Positions 1-8,609 of a DNA stretch of 64,000 nucleotides are shown piece after piece (positions within the stretch are counted from its first letter, which is position 1; every line of letters begins with the position of its first letter). The notes under the pieces were generated by a model that did not search any database, had not been told where the DNA came from, and worked only from the letters and a program-made list of their open reading frames with translations. The translations under genes and the position numbers were made by a program. This DNA comes from Paludibacteraceae bacterium (GTDB lineage Bacteria > Bacteroidota > Bacteroidia > Bacteroidales > Paludibacteraceae), in contig JAFGVV010000032.1 in the NCBI GenBank assembly GCA_016937795.1, positions 1 to 64,000 of the forward strand, given 5' to 3'.

Positions 1-377
1 TGATAACCGCTACGATCTTCCGGCTGCGATTTGGAAGTGCGACTGTTGCGCGACACATATGCTTCGCAGCCCAAAATCGGTTTAAACAAATGCGACTTTG
101 CGTCGGCAAGTTGTTTTTCGAGTTCTGCTTTTCGTTCGTCGGTAAGCCCATCGGCTTTCAGCTCTTTTTCAATGGCTTTTATCTGGTCTTTTACCTTGCC
201 GTTTTTCTTTTTTGCATAGTTGAAAAACTCCTTTACCCCAAACATATTTCCGTGATCGGTAAGGGCAATGGCATTCATTCCCGATTTGGTAGCCTTATCG
301 ACCAAACCGGAAATTGACGACATCCCGTCGAGGACTGAATAGTAAGAGTGGACGTGAAGATGAACAAATGAACTCAT
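1..377 (-). CDS. dnaE: DNA polymerase III subunit alpha, N-terminal part (truncated by window edge)
   Basis: Translating the minus strand from the ATG at 375-377 gives an open frame to the window edge. It begins [18 protein letters not shown], the PHP-domain start of the replicative polymerase alpha subunit. The HLHVHS motif and the later ALTDHGNM motif are PHP metal-binding signatures, and GCEAYV follows near residue 105. Only about 125 of the expected roughly 1,200 residues are present; the rest lies left of position 1. An insertion of charged residues between about 58 and 95 ([17 protein letters not shown]) is typical of Bacteroidota DnaE. The identification is firm; nothing can be said about the polymerase domains. 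Confidence 0.95.
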   Translation of the reverse strand, partial: MSSFVHLHVHSYYSVLDGMSSISGLVDKATKSGMNAIALTDHGNMFGVKEFFNYAKKKNGKVKDQIKAIEKELKADGLTDERKAELEKQLADAKSHLFKPILGCEAYVSRNSRTSKSQPEDRSGY

Positions 378-732
378 ATTAAGTATCTGGAATTTATTAT
401 TTTAGAAAAAACACATAGCCTGAAACTACAATTTGCTAAGGTAAGATTTTTTTGAGAAGAGCAAAAGAAAAGCATGCGGAAGTTATTGACAAGTTATAAG
501 AATAGTTCGGAGTTTCGGGTTTTGAGTTTTGAGAATTGAAATGACACCGATGACAGCGGACGGAGTATTTCATTTTAAACCTTAGTAGAAAAAGAGTTTG
601 CATTCCCGGTTTCTTTAAACCTTATCAAATTTCGGATAATAACAATACTTCGTTATAAAAACAAATATATAATTGATTGATAAATGTTTAGACAATAAAT
701 ATCGATTTTCGATATTCTTTGCGTATTAATGC

Positions 733-873
733 TCACGCAAAGGCTCGAAGGCGCAAAATACAAATACAACTATCCGATAATCAGTTTTAATAAAATATAG
801 CGCAAAGAGAAAACTTAATAGTTTTCATCCGTTTCCCGGACTGTACCATTGGCGACTTTCCGCCTTTGCGTGA
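733..873. repeat. Widely spaced inverted repeat, 12-bp perfect arms
   Basis: TCACGCAAAGGC at 733-744 is the exact reverse complement of GCCTTTGCGTGA at 862-873. Allowing mismatches, the similarity continues inward over about 25 bases (roughly 20 matching). The intervening 117 bp are AT-rich and non-coding. The word resembles dispersed intergenic repeats seen in other Bacteroidota genomes. Confidence 0.7.
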
Positions 874-948
874 AAATAAATTTTTTTACCGAACTATTGA
901 ATGAAGTAATAAGGCTTTAAACAAACCAAACATAGAACCTTATATTGA

Positions 949-956
949 TATATTTG
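949..956 (+). promoter_or_regulatory. Candidate -7 element of the dehydrogenase operon
   Basis: TATATTTG matches the Bacteroidota -7 consensus TAnnTTTG exactly and lies about 95 bp upstream of the E1 alpha start. No TTG is found at the expected 19-20 bp upstream, so the call is weak. Confidence 0.3.
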
Positions 957-1051
957 TTATTAGGTAGAATGTTGCAATGTTTTTAATTTTATAATTATAA
1001 CAATTCAAGATTCAATCTATCAATTTATCACTAACAAACACCTAATTAAAA

Positions 1052-2140
1052 ATGATTTTTAAAGGGTTTAATCCATTAGACGACAAAATATTCAGAATCA
1101 TAGACAACAAAGGGAAGGTCATTAATAAAACATTTTTGCCTGAACTCGACGATGAAATAATTGTCAAAGCCTACAAAACGATGCTCGAAGCACGTGTTGC
1201 CGACGAAATGGCTGTATCTTATCAGCGACAGGGACGCATGTACACTTATCCGCCCATTTTGGGGCAGGAAGCCATACAAATTGCAGCCGGAATGATAATT
1301 CGTGAGAACGACTGGCTGGCTCCCGCCTTTCGCGAGGCGGCTGTTATGCAGGCAAAAGGCGTATCGTTGAAAGAAATATTTCTGTATTACATGGGCAACG
1401 AAGAGGGCAGCAATTTCAGCAAAGCCCACCACGTACTTCCCATAAGCGTACCCATCGGGTCGCAATTTTTATATGCTACGGGCATTGGCTATTCCATTAA
1501 ATATCAACAAAAAGACGAAGTGGTATATCCTTTTATCGGCGATGGCGGAACTTCGGAGGGCGATTTCAACGAAGCTCTCAATTTTGCAGGTGTGTGGAAA
1601 ATTCCTGTTGTTTTTACAATACAAAATAACCAATATGCCATTTCGGTTCCGGTACAAAAGCAAACCAATGCGGTAAATCTTGCATCTAAAGCCTTAGCCT
1701 TTGGCATTCCCGGCATTAAAGTGGACGGAAATGATTTTTTTGCAATGTATGTAGCCTACAAACAGGCTTCAGAATATACGCGTGCCGGAAACGGACCCGT
1801 TTTGATTGAGGCCTACACTTATCGCAAAGGCGCGCACACCACTTCGGACGATCCAACAAAATACAGGACAAAAGAAGAAGAACAGGAGTGGGCTAAAACC
1901 GATCCACTGAAACGGTTACGACTCTATATTGAGCAGAAAGGAATTGCACTGGAATCGGATGATGCAATTATTGCCGCTTACAAGCCGGAAGTGGACAAAC
2001 AATTTATGGAAGCTGAAAACTTCAAACCCTATCAACTCGACGATGTTTTTAAACACATGTATGTGGACATGCCCGAGGATTTGAAGAAACAGAAAGCTGA
2101 TTACGAACAATTTTTAAGTTGGAAGGAGAAAAGAAAATGA
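1052..2140 (+). CDS. 2-oxo acid dehydrogenase (pyruvate or branched-chain) E1 component, alpha subunit
   Basis: This is the thiamine-diphosphate-dependent decarboxylase subunit of a pyruvate/branched-chain 2-oxo acid dehydrogenase complex. The ThDP-binding motif GDGGTSEGDFNEA starts at residue 163 and closes near QNNQYAIS. The active-site loop HTTSDDPTKYR is present. RQGRMYTYPPILGQEA near residue 60 is typical of the E1 alpha group shared by PdhA and BkdA. At 362 residues it has normal length. The stop overlaps the start of the E1 beta gene (ATGA), so the two are translationally coupled. Substrate (pyruvate, 2-oxoisovalerate or both) cannot be decided from the sequence. Confidence 0.93.
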   Translation: MIFKGFNPLDDKIFRIIDNKGKVINKTFLPELDDEIIVKAYKTMLEARVADEMAVSYQRQGRMYTYPPILGQEAIQIAAGMIIRENDWLAPAFREAAVMQAKGVSLKEIFLYYMGNEEGSNFSKAHHVLPISVPIGSQFLYATGIGYSIKYQQKDEVVYPFIGDGGTSEGDFNEALNFAGVWKIPVVFTIQNNQYAISVPVQKQTNAVNLASKALAFGIPGIKVDGNDFFAMYVAYKQASEYTRAGNGPVLIEAYTYRKGAHTTSDDPTKYRTKEEEQEWAKTDPLKRLRLYIEQKGIALESDDAIIAAYKPEVDKQFMEAENFKPYQLDDVFKHMYVDMPEDLKKQKADYEQFLSWKEKRK

Positions 2141-3114
2141 GCATAATGACCATGGTTCAGGCCATAAACAATGCATTAGATATTAAACTTGCCGAAGATA
2201 AATCCATTGTAACCTATGGCGAAGATGTGGGTGTAGAAGGTGGCGTTTTCAGAGTGACCGAAGGATTGCAAAAAAAATACGGAGCCGACAGGGTTTTCGA
2301 CTCACCGCTTGCCGAGTCGGCGATTGTGGGCACAGGATTGGGAATGGCCATGTCGGGTTTACGTCCGGTGGTGGAACTTCAGTTCGATGGATTTACCTAT
2401 CCGGCTTTTAATCAGATTATCTCCAACGTATCGCGTATGAATAACCGTACGCGTGGAAAATTCAAGGTGCCTATGGTTATCAGGTTTCCTTATGGTGGAG
2501 GTATAAATGCTGTGGAACATCATTCCGAAAGTCCCGAAGCACTGTACGGACATATTCCGGGCATTAAAGTAGTAATTCCATCCACACCTCACGATGCCAA
2601 GGGACTGTTAATCTCAGCCATAGAAAGCGACGATCCGGTTATTTTTATGGAGCCAAAACGAATTTACAGAGCCATAAAGCAGGAAGTATCCGAAGAAAAA
2701 TTCAGCATTCCGTTAGGAAAAGCCAAAGTGCTGACCGAAGGAACCGATGTAACGCTGATTGCCTTTGGGGCTATGATACGCGAATGTCAGAAAGCAATGG
2801 TAATGGCTGCCGAAGCGGGTATTTCGGTTGAACTAATCGATTTACGAACCATTTATCCAATTGACAAAGAAACAATTACAAAATCTATTCAGAAAACAGG
2901 ACGTGTTGTGATTGTAGCCGAAGCACCTCAATCGTTTAGCGTGGGTTCCGAGTTAATAGCCATTGCCAACGAAGAGGCTTTCTTATACCTGGAAGCTCCA
3001 CCAAAAAGAGTAATGGGCTTCGACACCATAGTACCTTATGCCAAAGGAGAATCATTTTACATGATTTCGCCCGATCGCATTTTTTATGAACTCGAAAAAA
3101 CTGTCAGATTTTAA
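2137..3114 (+). CDS. 2-oxo acid dehydrogenase E1 component, beta subunit
   Basis: This 325-residue subunit pairs with E1 alpha to form the alpha2-beta2 decarboxylase. The start at 2137 is preferred because it overlaps the E1 alpha stop in an ATGA junction and is preceded by AAGGAG at 2123-2128; the frame is open a few codons further upstream. Near the N-terminus it shows YGEDVGVEGGVFRVTEGL, then FDSPLAESAIVGTGLGMA and LQFDGFTYPAFNQI, all characteristic of the transketolase-like pyrimidine domain of E1 beta. The C-terminal transketolase domain (VELIDLRTIYPID) is intact. It is followed after 100 bp by the E2 gene, with no E3 gene in the window. Confidence 0.94.
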   Translation: MSIMTMVQAINNALDIKLAEDKSIVTYGEDVGVEGGVFRVTEGLQKKYGADRVFDSPLAESAIVGTGLGMAMSGLRPVVELQFDGFTYPAFNQIISNVSRMNNRTRGKFKVPMVIRFPYGGGINAVEHHSESPEALYGHIPGIKVVIPSTPHDAKGLLISAIESDDPVIFMEPKRIYRAIKQEVSEEKFSIPLGKAKVLTEGTDVTLIAFGAMIRECQKAMVMAAEAGISVELIDLRTIYPIDKETITKSIQKTGRVVIVAEAPQSFSVGSELIAIANEEAFLYLEAPPKRVMGFDTIVPYAKGESFYMISPDRIFYELEKTVRF

Positions 3115-3214
3115 GCAGAAAGAGATTAAACGAACACAACAAACAATCTTTGACACACAAAGATATGTTTTTGCGGGAGCTTCATGTGACAAATATAAAA
3201 TCAATTATAAAGAG

Positions 3215-4462
3215 ATGAAATATATATTTAATTTTCCTGACATTGGCGAAGGATTAGACGAGGGCACTATCATTGAATGGTTTGTTGAAGTAGGGCAAAC
3301 CATAAACGCAGGCGACACATTGGTTAAAATGGAAACCGACAAAGTAGTGGCTGATATTCCTTCACCCAAAACCGGAAAAATAATTAGTCTGTTCGGCAAT
3401 GTGGACGATGTAATCCATGTGGGCAAACCGCTTGCCGAAATTGAAATAGAAGGCGCTGAAACTGTTTCCGAAACTGATAGTGAAACGGGCTCAAGCGTGG
3501 TGGGCACCATGGAATTAGCCGACACGAATGCTCTTTTGCCTGCAAGTGAAGAAATACTACCTGTGTCGAAAGATGAAATCCGACTCTCCCGAAAAGTACT
3601 GGCCACACCACATGCACGAGCTATTGCCCGTGAGTTGGGTATAGATATTCATCAAATAACAGGACTGGGGCCGTCGGGCCGTGTACGGAAAGAGGATATC
3701 GAAAACTACAACCGAAAATTAAAACAACCTGCTACCAAAAGGAATATTCCTGAATCTGAGAATGAGGATCTGACCTACGAAACGCTGACACAAATCAGAA
3801 AGGTGATTGCAAAAAACATGATCAACTCTAAGTTGAATGCTGCGCACGTGACCATTTTCGAGGAGGTGGAAATATCTGAACTGATTGAAATAAGAGATAA
3901 GTATAAAGCAAATTACGCAGCCCGTGATGCAAAGCTCACCTATCTTCCGTTTATTGTAAAAGCCACTGTATTGGCACTCAAAAAGCATCGTCAGTTGAAT
4001 TCAGAAATCGACATGGAAAATGAGCGTATGATTTACAAAAACCGCTACAATATAGGTATAGCCATCGACACGCCCGAAGGACTGGTTGTTCCTGTGATTC
4101 GCGACGCTGATCGTTTGAGTATCATGGAGCTTACTCAAAAAATAACCGAATACTCGGTAAAAGCACGCGAAAGAAAGCTCACTCTTGAAGATTTACGCGA
4201 AGGCACATTTACGATAAGTAATTTCGGCTCCATTAGTGGTATTTTTGGCACACCGGTAATCAATTATCCTCAGGCAGGCATATTGGGCATTGGTCGAATT
4301 GTAAAAAAACCTGTTGTGAAGGATGATCAGCTCACCATTGGAAATGTACTGGGACTGTCGATGACGGTCGATCACCGCATTGTAGATGGAGGCGAAACAG
4401 CCCGTTTTGTAAAATGCATTATCGATTATCTTTCAGACCCTATTTCGCTAATGATGGATTGA
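3215..4462 (+). CDS. Dihydrolipoamide acyltransferase (E2) of the 2-oxo acid dehydrogenase complex
   Basis: The E2 core moves the acyl group from lipoyl-lysine to CoA. The frame is open further upstream, but the ATG at 3215 is chosen because the protein then begins directly with the lipoyl domain (MKYIFNFPDIGEGLDEGT). The lipoyl lysine is K43 in METDKV. A Ser/Glu-rich linker (about 85-120) leads to the peripheral subunit-binding domain (about 128-165, TPHARAIARELG and GRVRKEDI). The catalytic domain ends with DHRIVDGG, whose His is residue 387. The length of 415 is usual for a single-lipoyl E2. It is the last gene of the operon, and a strong hairpin follows at 4568-4603. E3 must be supplied from elsewhere. 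Confidence 0.94.
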   Translation: MKYIFNFPDIGEGLDEGTIIEWFVEVGQTINAGDTLVKMETDKVVADIPSPKTGKIISLFGNVDDVIHVGKPLAEIEIEGAETVSETDSETGSSVVGTMELADTNALLPASEEILPVSKDEIRLSRKVLATPHARAIARELGIDIHQITGLGPSGRVRKEDIENYNRKLKQPATKRNIPESENEDLTYETLTQIRKVIAKNMINSKLNAAHVTIFEEVEISELIEIRDKYKANYAARDAKLTYLPFIVKATVLALKKHRQLNSEIDMENERMIYKNRYNIGIAIDTPEGLVVPVIRDADRLSIMELTQKITEYSVKARERKLTLEDLREGTFTISNFGSISGIFGTPVINYPQAGILGIGRIVKKPVVKDDQLTIGNVLGLSMTVDHRIVDGGETARFVKCIIDYLSDPISLMMD

Positions 4463-4567
4463 TGCTAATTACCCGACTTAGACAAAGAAATCTCAGGGAT
4501 TACAAATAAGCAAGCGGCTGAAAGTCGCTTCTCCCGGGATATACTAAACACAATTCTTTAAAAAAAA

Positions 4568-4603
4568 ATCCCGGTTTTCCTCTTTTTATGGGAAAGCCGG
4601 GAT
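4568..4603. terminator. Bidirectional intrinsic terminator between E2 and fhs
   Basis: A 13-bp stem (4568-4580 with 4591-4603, one G-T pair) encloses a 10-base loop. It is flanked by a run of eight A on the left and ATTTGTTTTT on the right, so it can act on both strands. It sits between two convergent genes and ends only 8 bp from the fhs stop codon. Confidence 0.85.
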
Positions 4604-4611
4604 ATTTGTTT

Positions 4612-6279
4612 TTAGCTCAGGCCTACAATTTCGCCATCAACCAGGTCGATATTTTGGGCTTGTGGCTCTTTGGGAAGTCCGGGCATTCGCATGATATTTC
4701 CGGCAATGGCCACAATAAATTCTGCTCCATTGTTCAGCACCAGCTCATTCACATGGAATACAAAATCCTTAGCTACACCATAAGCTTTTTCATTGTCGGA
4801 GAATGAATATTGCGTTTTAGCAATACAAACAGGATATTCTCCGGCACCCATGGCCATAAATTTTGTAATTTGCGCAAGCGCTTTTTCAGAGAAATTCACA
4901 CGACGTGCACCATAAATTTTCGTGGCAATTTTCTCAATTTTCCGCTCAATGCTATCGGTATCTTTATATGTAAAATGAACAGGTTTCGAAGCTTCGGCAT
5001 CTATCATTTCCACAGCTTTATGCGCCAGCTCCACAGCACCTTCGCCACCTTTTGTAAACGCATCGTTTACTGCAAAACCCACTCCCATTTCAACACAATG
5101 ACTGCGAAGCATTTCAATTTCGTCTTCCGTATCGAAACTGTATTTATTAAAAGCGACCAATACATTCTGTCCGAACGATTTTAAATTCTCGATATGCTTA
5201 TCCATATTCTCAAAACCTTTCTGCAAACCTTCAGTATTCGGCTGTTTGATATCTTTTACCGAAACACCACCATGCATTTTCAGCGCCTGAGTTGTCACCA
5301 CCAACACCGAGAGCACCGGTGCAATTCCTGCTTTACGACATTTGATATTCAGAAATTTCTCGGCACCCAAATCGGCTCCAAAGCCAGCTTCAGTCACCAC
5401 ATAATCCGAATAACTCATGGCCATTTTGGTAGCCACCACCGAGTTACATCCATGTGCTATATTGGCAAATGGTCCGCCATGAATAAAGGCAGGCGTATGT
5501 TCGGTAGTTTGCACGAGGTTCGGATGCATGGCATCTTTGAGCAACACCACAATTGAACCCGCAATTCCAAGATCTTTCACTGTAAATGGTTTGCCGGAGT
5601 GCGTATAGCCCAGAAGGATTTTCTCAATACGGCGTTTCAGATCATCCTGATTTTCGGCCAGACATAGAATAGCCATTATCTCTGAAGCGGGAGTAATATC
5701 GAAACCTGTTTCAGCAGGAACTCCGTTTACAGAACCACCCAGCCCTGACACGATATTGCGCAGACTACGATCGTTCACATCCAGCACACGTTTCCACAAA
5801 ACCTGTTTTATGCTGTCGGCCTTATCGCGATGCTGATATATATAATTGTCGAGAAGCGCCGCAATCATATTGTTAGCAGCCGTGATGGCATGAAAATCGC
5901 CCGTAAAGTGCAGGTTGATATTTTCCATAGGCAAAACCTGTGCGTAGCCACCACCTGCAGCACCACCCTTCATACCAAAACACGGACCGAGCGAAGGTTC
6001 ACGCAAAGCTACCGAGGCCTTTTTACCAATTTTATTCAAACCAAGCGCTAATCCAATCGACACGGTGGTTTTTCCAATTCCTGCTTTTGTGGGTGTAATA
6101 GCTGTTACCAGTATGAGCTTACTTTTGCGCGCTTTCTTTTTATCAATGGAGCAACATGGAATTTTAGCAATATATGGTCCGTGCGAAATAAGCGAGTCTT
6201 CTTCTATGCCAATTTTGTTAGCAATTTCTGAAATTTTTTCAAGCTGAATACTGTGTGCAATTTCAATATCTGTTTTCAT
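4612..6279 (-). CDS. fhs: Formate--tetrahydrofolate ligase (10-formyl-THF synthetase)
   Basis: The enzyme joins formate to tetrahydrofolate using ATP, feeding one-carbon units into purine synthesis or acetogenic and glycine pathways in the cytoplasm. The family P-loop [12 protein letters not shown] is at residues 61-72, and the conserved block [20 protein letters not shown] follows near residue 95. At 555 residues it matches the family length. It is transcribed alone on the minus strand, with the terminator at 4568-4603 just after the stop and a hairpin-forming leader just before the start (6323-6369). The start codon gives the usual N-terminus. Confidence 0.97.
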   Translation of the reverse strand: MKTDIEIAHSIQLEKISEIANKIGIEEDSLISHGPYIAKIPCCSIDKKKARKSKLILVTAITPTKAGIGKTTVSIGLALGLNKIGKKASVALREPSLGPCFGMKGGAAGGGYAQVLPMENINLHFTGDFHAITAANNMIAALLDNYIYQHRDKADSIKQVLWKRVLDVNDRSLRNIVSGLGGSVNGVPAETGFDITPASEIMAILCLAENQDDLKRRIEKILLGYTHSGKPFTVKDLGIAGSIVVLLKDAMHPNLVQTTEHTPAFIHGGPFANIAHGCNSVVATKMAMSYSDYVVTEAGFGADLGAEKFLNIKCRKAGIAPVLSVLVVTTQALKMHGGVSVKDIKQPNTEGLQKGFENMDKHIENLKSFGQNVLVAFNKYSFDTEDEIEMLRSHCVEMGVGFAVNDAFTKGGEGAVELAHKAVEMIDAEASKPVHFTYKDTDSIERKIEKIATKIYGARRVNFSEKALAQITKFMAMGAGEYPVCIAKTQYSFSDNEKAYGVAKDFVFHVNELVLNNGAEFIVAIAGNIMRMPGLPKEPQAQNIDLVDGEIVGLS

Positions 6280-6608
6280 CTGTTTATAATTTGTTTTTCT
6301 GGTATCAGATGGAACTCACAAAACAAAATTTAATCATTACCCTGTGGGTCAAAATAGATTAAATTTTGTCATGTTCGTTTCATGTGTTTTTAGTTATTTT
6401 TACTGTTAAATAGACCCCGCACGTAAAAACCTCACCTATGTCGAAATTCATTTGTCGTGACAGGTTAATGAAAGGCATTTGACTTATTGTTACTTTTTGC
6501 TTTATACAAAGTTGTTTTTATAGAAACTCAAGTTACAATACAAATATAGCATAATAATTTGATTAAAGAAAAACAAACGACCCGAAGAAAAAGACCAATC
6601 CCAAACAT
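6280..6608. other. 329-bp leader region upstream of fhs
   Basis: No gene is seen. On the minus strand the region contains a possible -7 element (CAAATATA on the plus strand at 6541-6548) about 260 bp from the fhs start, and the perfect 13-bp inverted repeat at 6323-6369. The long leader implied by these two features would allow control by RNA structure, but no known riboswitch is recognised. Confidence 0.5.
6323..6369 (-). promoter_or_regulatory. Perfect 13-bp inverted repeat with nested hairpin in the fhs leader
   Basis: ACAAAATTTAATC at 6323-6335 is exactly repeated in inverse at 6357-6369. Inside the 21-base loop, ACCC (6339-6342) can pair with GGGT (6346-6349). On the fhs strand the outer stem is followed by TTTGTG, 44 bases before the fhs start codon. 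It may be an operator or an attenuator-like leader structure. Confidence 0.6.
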
Positions 6609-7142
6609 CTATCTTTCTCTCGAGTAGCCCTCTTCAGGCGCTTCAGGCGTATTGAGATTGAGCTGTAAAAATGCAGCATCGAGCCAGCGACCAAACTTAT
6701 AGCCCACTTCGCGAAACACGCCTACCTGCTCAAAACCAGCCTTGCGATGTAAGTCAATACTTATTTCGTTCGAAGCATCAATCACGGCAATAATGCTGTG
6801 AAAGTTTTGATTCGTGGCATGACGAATAATTTCATTCAGCAATATTTTACCCAAACCTTTTCCGCGATGATCACGATGCACATAAAGTGAATTTTCGATG
6901 GTGTACTTGTAAGCAGGCCGCACCCTGAACTGCCCGTACGAACCAAAACCCATGAGTACACCTTCGTCATTCACAATGCCAATGACAGGAAAGCCGTGCT
7001 GCGCTTTTGTTTCGAACCAAACTTTCATTATGTCCATTGTCCAGGGTTTGTAGTCGTACAAAGCCGTACTGTGCAAAATGGCTTCATTAAAAATATCGAG
7101 TATTTGTGACGCATATTCGGGCGTACATTGTATTATTTTCAT
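6609..7142 (-). CDS. GNAT family N-acetyltransferase (phosphinothricin acetyltransferase-like)
   Basis: A 177-residue single-domain acetyltransferase. The acetyl-CoA pyrophosphate-binding loop is RGKGLGKILL at residues 93-102. The surrounding ENSLYVHRDHRGKGLG and IAVIDASNEISIDLHRKAGF are characteristic of the PAT/YncA subgroup, which acetylates amino groups of small molecules such as methionine sulfoximine or phosphinothricin. True substrate is unknown. It has its own transcription unit, with a possible -7 element on the minus strand at 7180-7187. Confidence 0.88.
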   Translation of the reverse strand: MKIIQCTPEYASQILDIFNEAILHSTALYDYKPWTMDIMKVWFETKAQHGFPVIGIVNDEGVLMGFGSYGQFRVRPAYKYTIENSLYVHRDHRGKGLGKILLNEIIRHATNQNFHSIIAVIDASNEISIDLHRKAGFEQVGVFREVGYKFGRWLDAAFLQLNLNTPEAPEEGYSRER

Positions 7143-7318
7143 TGGAACAACTGAATTATTTTCGAATTATTAAGAGTGACAAAATTACAAATAGTCGGGA
7201 AAAATCTTTCATTCTGAAACAATAAATTCACAGCAAAATACAAATATTGATTATTTGATATAAAAAGTTTATTATTTGACATAAATTCAAATAATTAGCC
7301 TTAATTGCCATCTCTACA

Positions 7319-7348
7319 TTGCAATTTAAGGAAAAACCCCTATCTTTG
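7319..7348 (+). promoter_or_regulatory. Bacteroidota-type promoter of pta
   Basis: TTG at 7319-7321 is followed after 19 bp by TATCTTTG at 7341-7348. Both boxes and the spacing agree with the Bacteroidota housekeeping sigma consensus. Transcription would start near 7355, giving a leader of about 60 bases before the pta ATG at 7416. Confidence 0.65.
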
Positions 7349-7415
7349 CAGTGTTTTTCAGCCCGTAGATTTTCTCTCACGCCGAATATTACAACAACAA
7401 CATACACCTCTTCAA

Positions 7416-8414
7416 ATGAACTTATTAGATCAAATCATGGAGCGTGCTAAGGCAAACTTACAACGTATAGTTTTGCCCGAAGGCACTGAAATCCGCACAC
7501 TCAGGGCGGCCGACATTATTTTAAAGGAAAAAGCTGCCAAACTCATACTTATCGGCGACGAAAAGGAGATTAAAAAGCTGGCAACCGAAAACGGATTGAC
7601 CCATATCAACGAAGCCACCATTGTAAATCCTGAAACGCACCCCGACATGGGCACCTACACCAATTTGCTTTTCGAAATCCGCAAAAGCAAAGGCATGACA
7701 TCCGAAGAAGCTGCCAAGCTGGCCAAAGACCCGCTTTACCTGGGCTGTTTGATGATTAAAAATGGTGATGCCGATGGCGAACTTGCCGGAGCACAAAACA
7801 CTACAGGCAACGTACTTCGCCCAGCTTTCCAGATTGTAAAAACGAAACCGGGAATTTCGGTTGTATCAGGGGCTATTCTGATGTTTACTCCTAGCACACA
7901 ATATGGTGAAAACGGTCTGCTTGTGTTTGCCGACTGCGCCGTAAACCCAAATCCAAACGCCCGCGAACTGGCCGAAATTGCAGTATCGACAGCCGAAACC
8001 ACACGCGCCATTGCAGGTTTTGAACCACGCATTGCCATGCTGAGTTTTTCAACCAAAGGCAGTGCAAAACATGAATATGTGGACAAAGTAGTGGAAGCCA
8101 CCAAAATTGCCCGCGAAATGAATCCCGAACTTCAGATTGAAGGCGAACTACAGGCCGATGCAGCTCTTGTTCCGGCTATCGGACAAAGCAAAGCACCGGG
8201 CAGCACTATTGCCGGACATGCCAACGTATTGGTTTTTCCAGATTTACAGGCCGGAAACATCGGATACAAAATGGTGGAACGCTTTTCGGGTGCTCAGGCT
8301 GTAGGACCAATCCTCCAGGGGATGGCAGCTCCTATCAATGACCTTTCACGCGGCTGTTCGGTGGACGATATCGTTCGCATGATAACCATTACAGCCAATC
8401 AGGCAATGCGTTAA
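7416..8414 (+). CDS. pta: Phosphate acetyltransferase
   Basis: The enzyme interconverts acetyl-CoA and acetyl phosphate; with acetate kinase it forms the ATP-yielding acetate pathway. The frame is open back to 7305, but the ATG at 7416 lies downstream of the predicted promoter and gives the usual N-terminus (MNLLDQIMERAKANLQRIVL). Conserved PTA blocks include ILPEGTEIRTL-like residues near 20, NPNPNARELAEIA, GELQADAALV and LVFPDLQAGNIGYKM. The length of 332 fits the short, catalytic-domain-only class. An acyl-CoA dehydrogenase-like gene and ackA follow on the same strand. Confidence 0.95.
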   Translation: MNLLDQIMERAKANLQRIVLPEGTEIRTLRAADIILKEKAAKLILIGDEKEIKKLATENGLTHINEATIVNPETHPDMGTYTNLLFEIRKSKGMTSEEAAKLAKDPLYLGCLMIKNGDADGELAGAQNTTGNVLRPAFQIVKTKPGISVVSGAILMFTPSTQYGENGLLVFADCAVNPNPNARELAEIAVSTAETTRAIAGFEPRIAMLSFSTKGSAKHEYVDKVVEATKIAREMNPELQIEGELQADAALVPAIGQSKAPGSTIAGHANVLVFPDLQAGNIGYKMVERFSGAQAVGPILQGMAAPINDLSRGCSVDDIVRMITITANQAMR

Positions 8415-8426
8415 TTGGCTAATTAA

Positions 8427-8561
8427 TTGATTTGTGAACTAGTTGATCAGTTAATCGGGTAACCGGTTAATCAGCTAATCAGTTAACGAGTCAGTTTATT
8501 AGTTTATCCTGGTTTCGTAAATCTACTAAATATGCAACTAGTCAACTAATTCACAAATCAA
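8427..8561. repeat. Imperfect long inverted repeat between pta and the dehydrogenase gene
   Basis: The 20-mer at 8427-8446 matches the reverse complement of 8542-8561 at 19 of 20 positions. The surrounding 195 bp (8415-8609) is built from words such as GTTAATCAG, AGTTGATCAG and their complements. The second arm shares the 17-mer TCAACTAATTCACAAAT with the similar region at 51300-51316, so both belong to one dispersed repeat family. Confidence 0.75.
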
Positions 8562-8609
8562 CCATTTAACTAATCAACCGTTCAACAAAAACAAATAACA
8601 AAATATATA

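Larger units (their letters stand above)
378..1051. other. 674-bp AT-rich intergenic region with an inverted repeat
   Basis: This is the divergent region between dnaE (-) and the dehydrogenase operon (+). No convincing open frame is seen. It contains a 12-bp perfect inverted repeat (733-744 and 862-873, listed separately) and a -7-type element TATATTTG at 949-956, about 95 bp before the E1 alpha ATG, without a clear -33 box. The sequence around 510-545 is the low-complexity kind often found between Bacteroidota genes. Confidence 0.6.

Noticed and set aside
3086..3214. An N-terminal extension of the E2 gene from 3086
   Set aside because: The extension overlaps the E1 beta gene and has no similarity to E2 proteins; the lipoyl domain starts right at the ATG at 3215.
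6280..6608. A tetrahydrofolate riboswitch in the fhs leader
   Set aside because: The inverted repeat and inner hairpin do not reproduce the helices and conserved bases of the THF riboswitches I know, so only an unclassified structure is reported.
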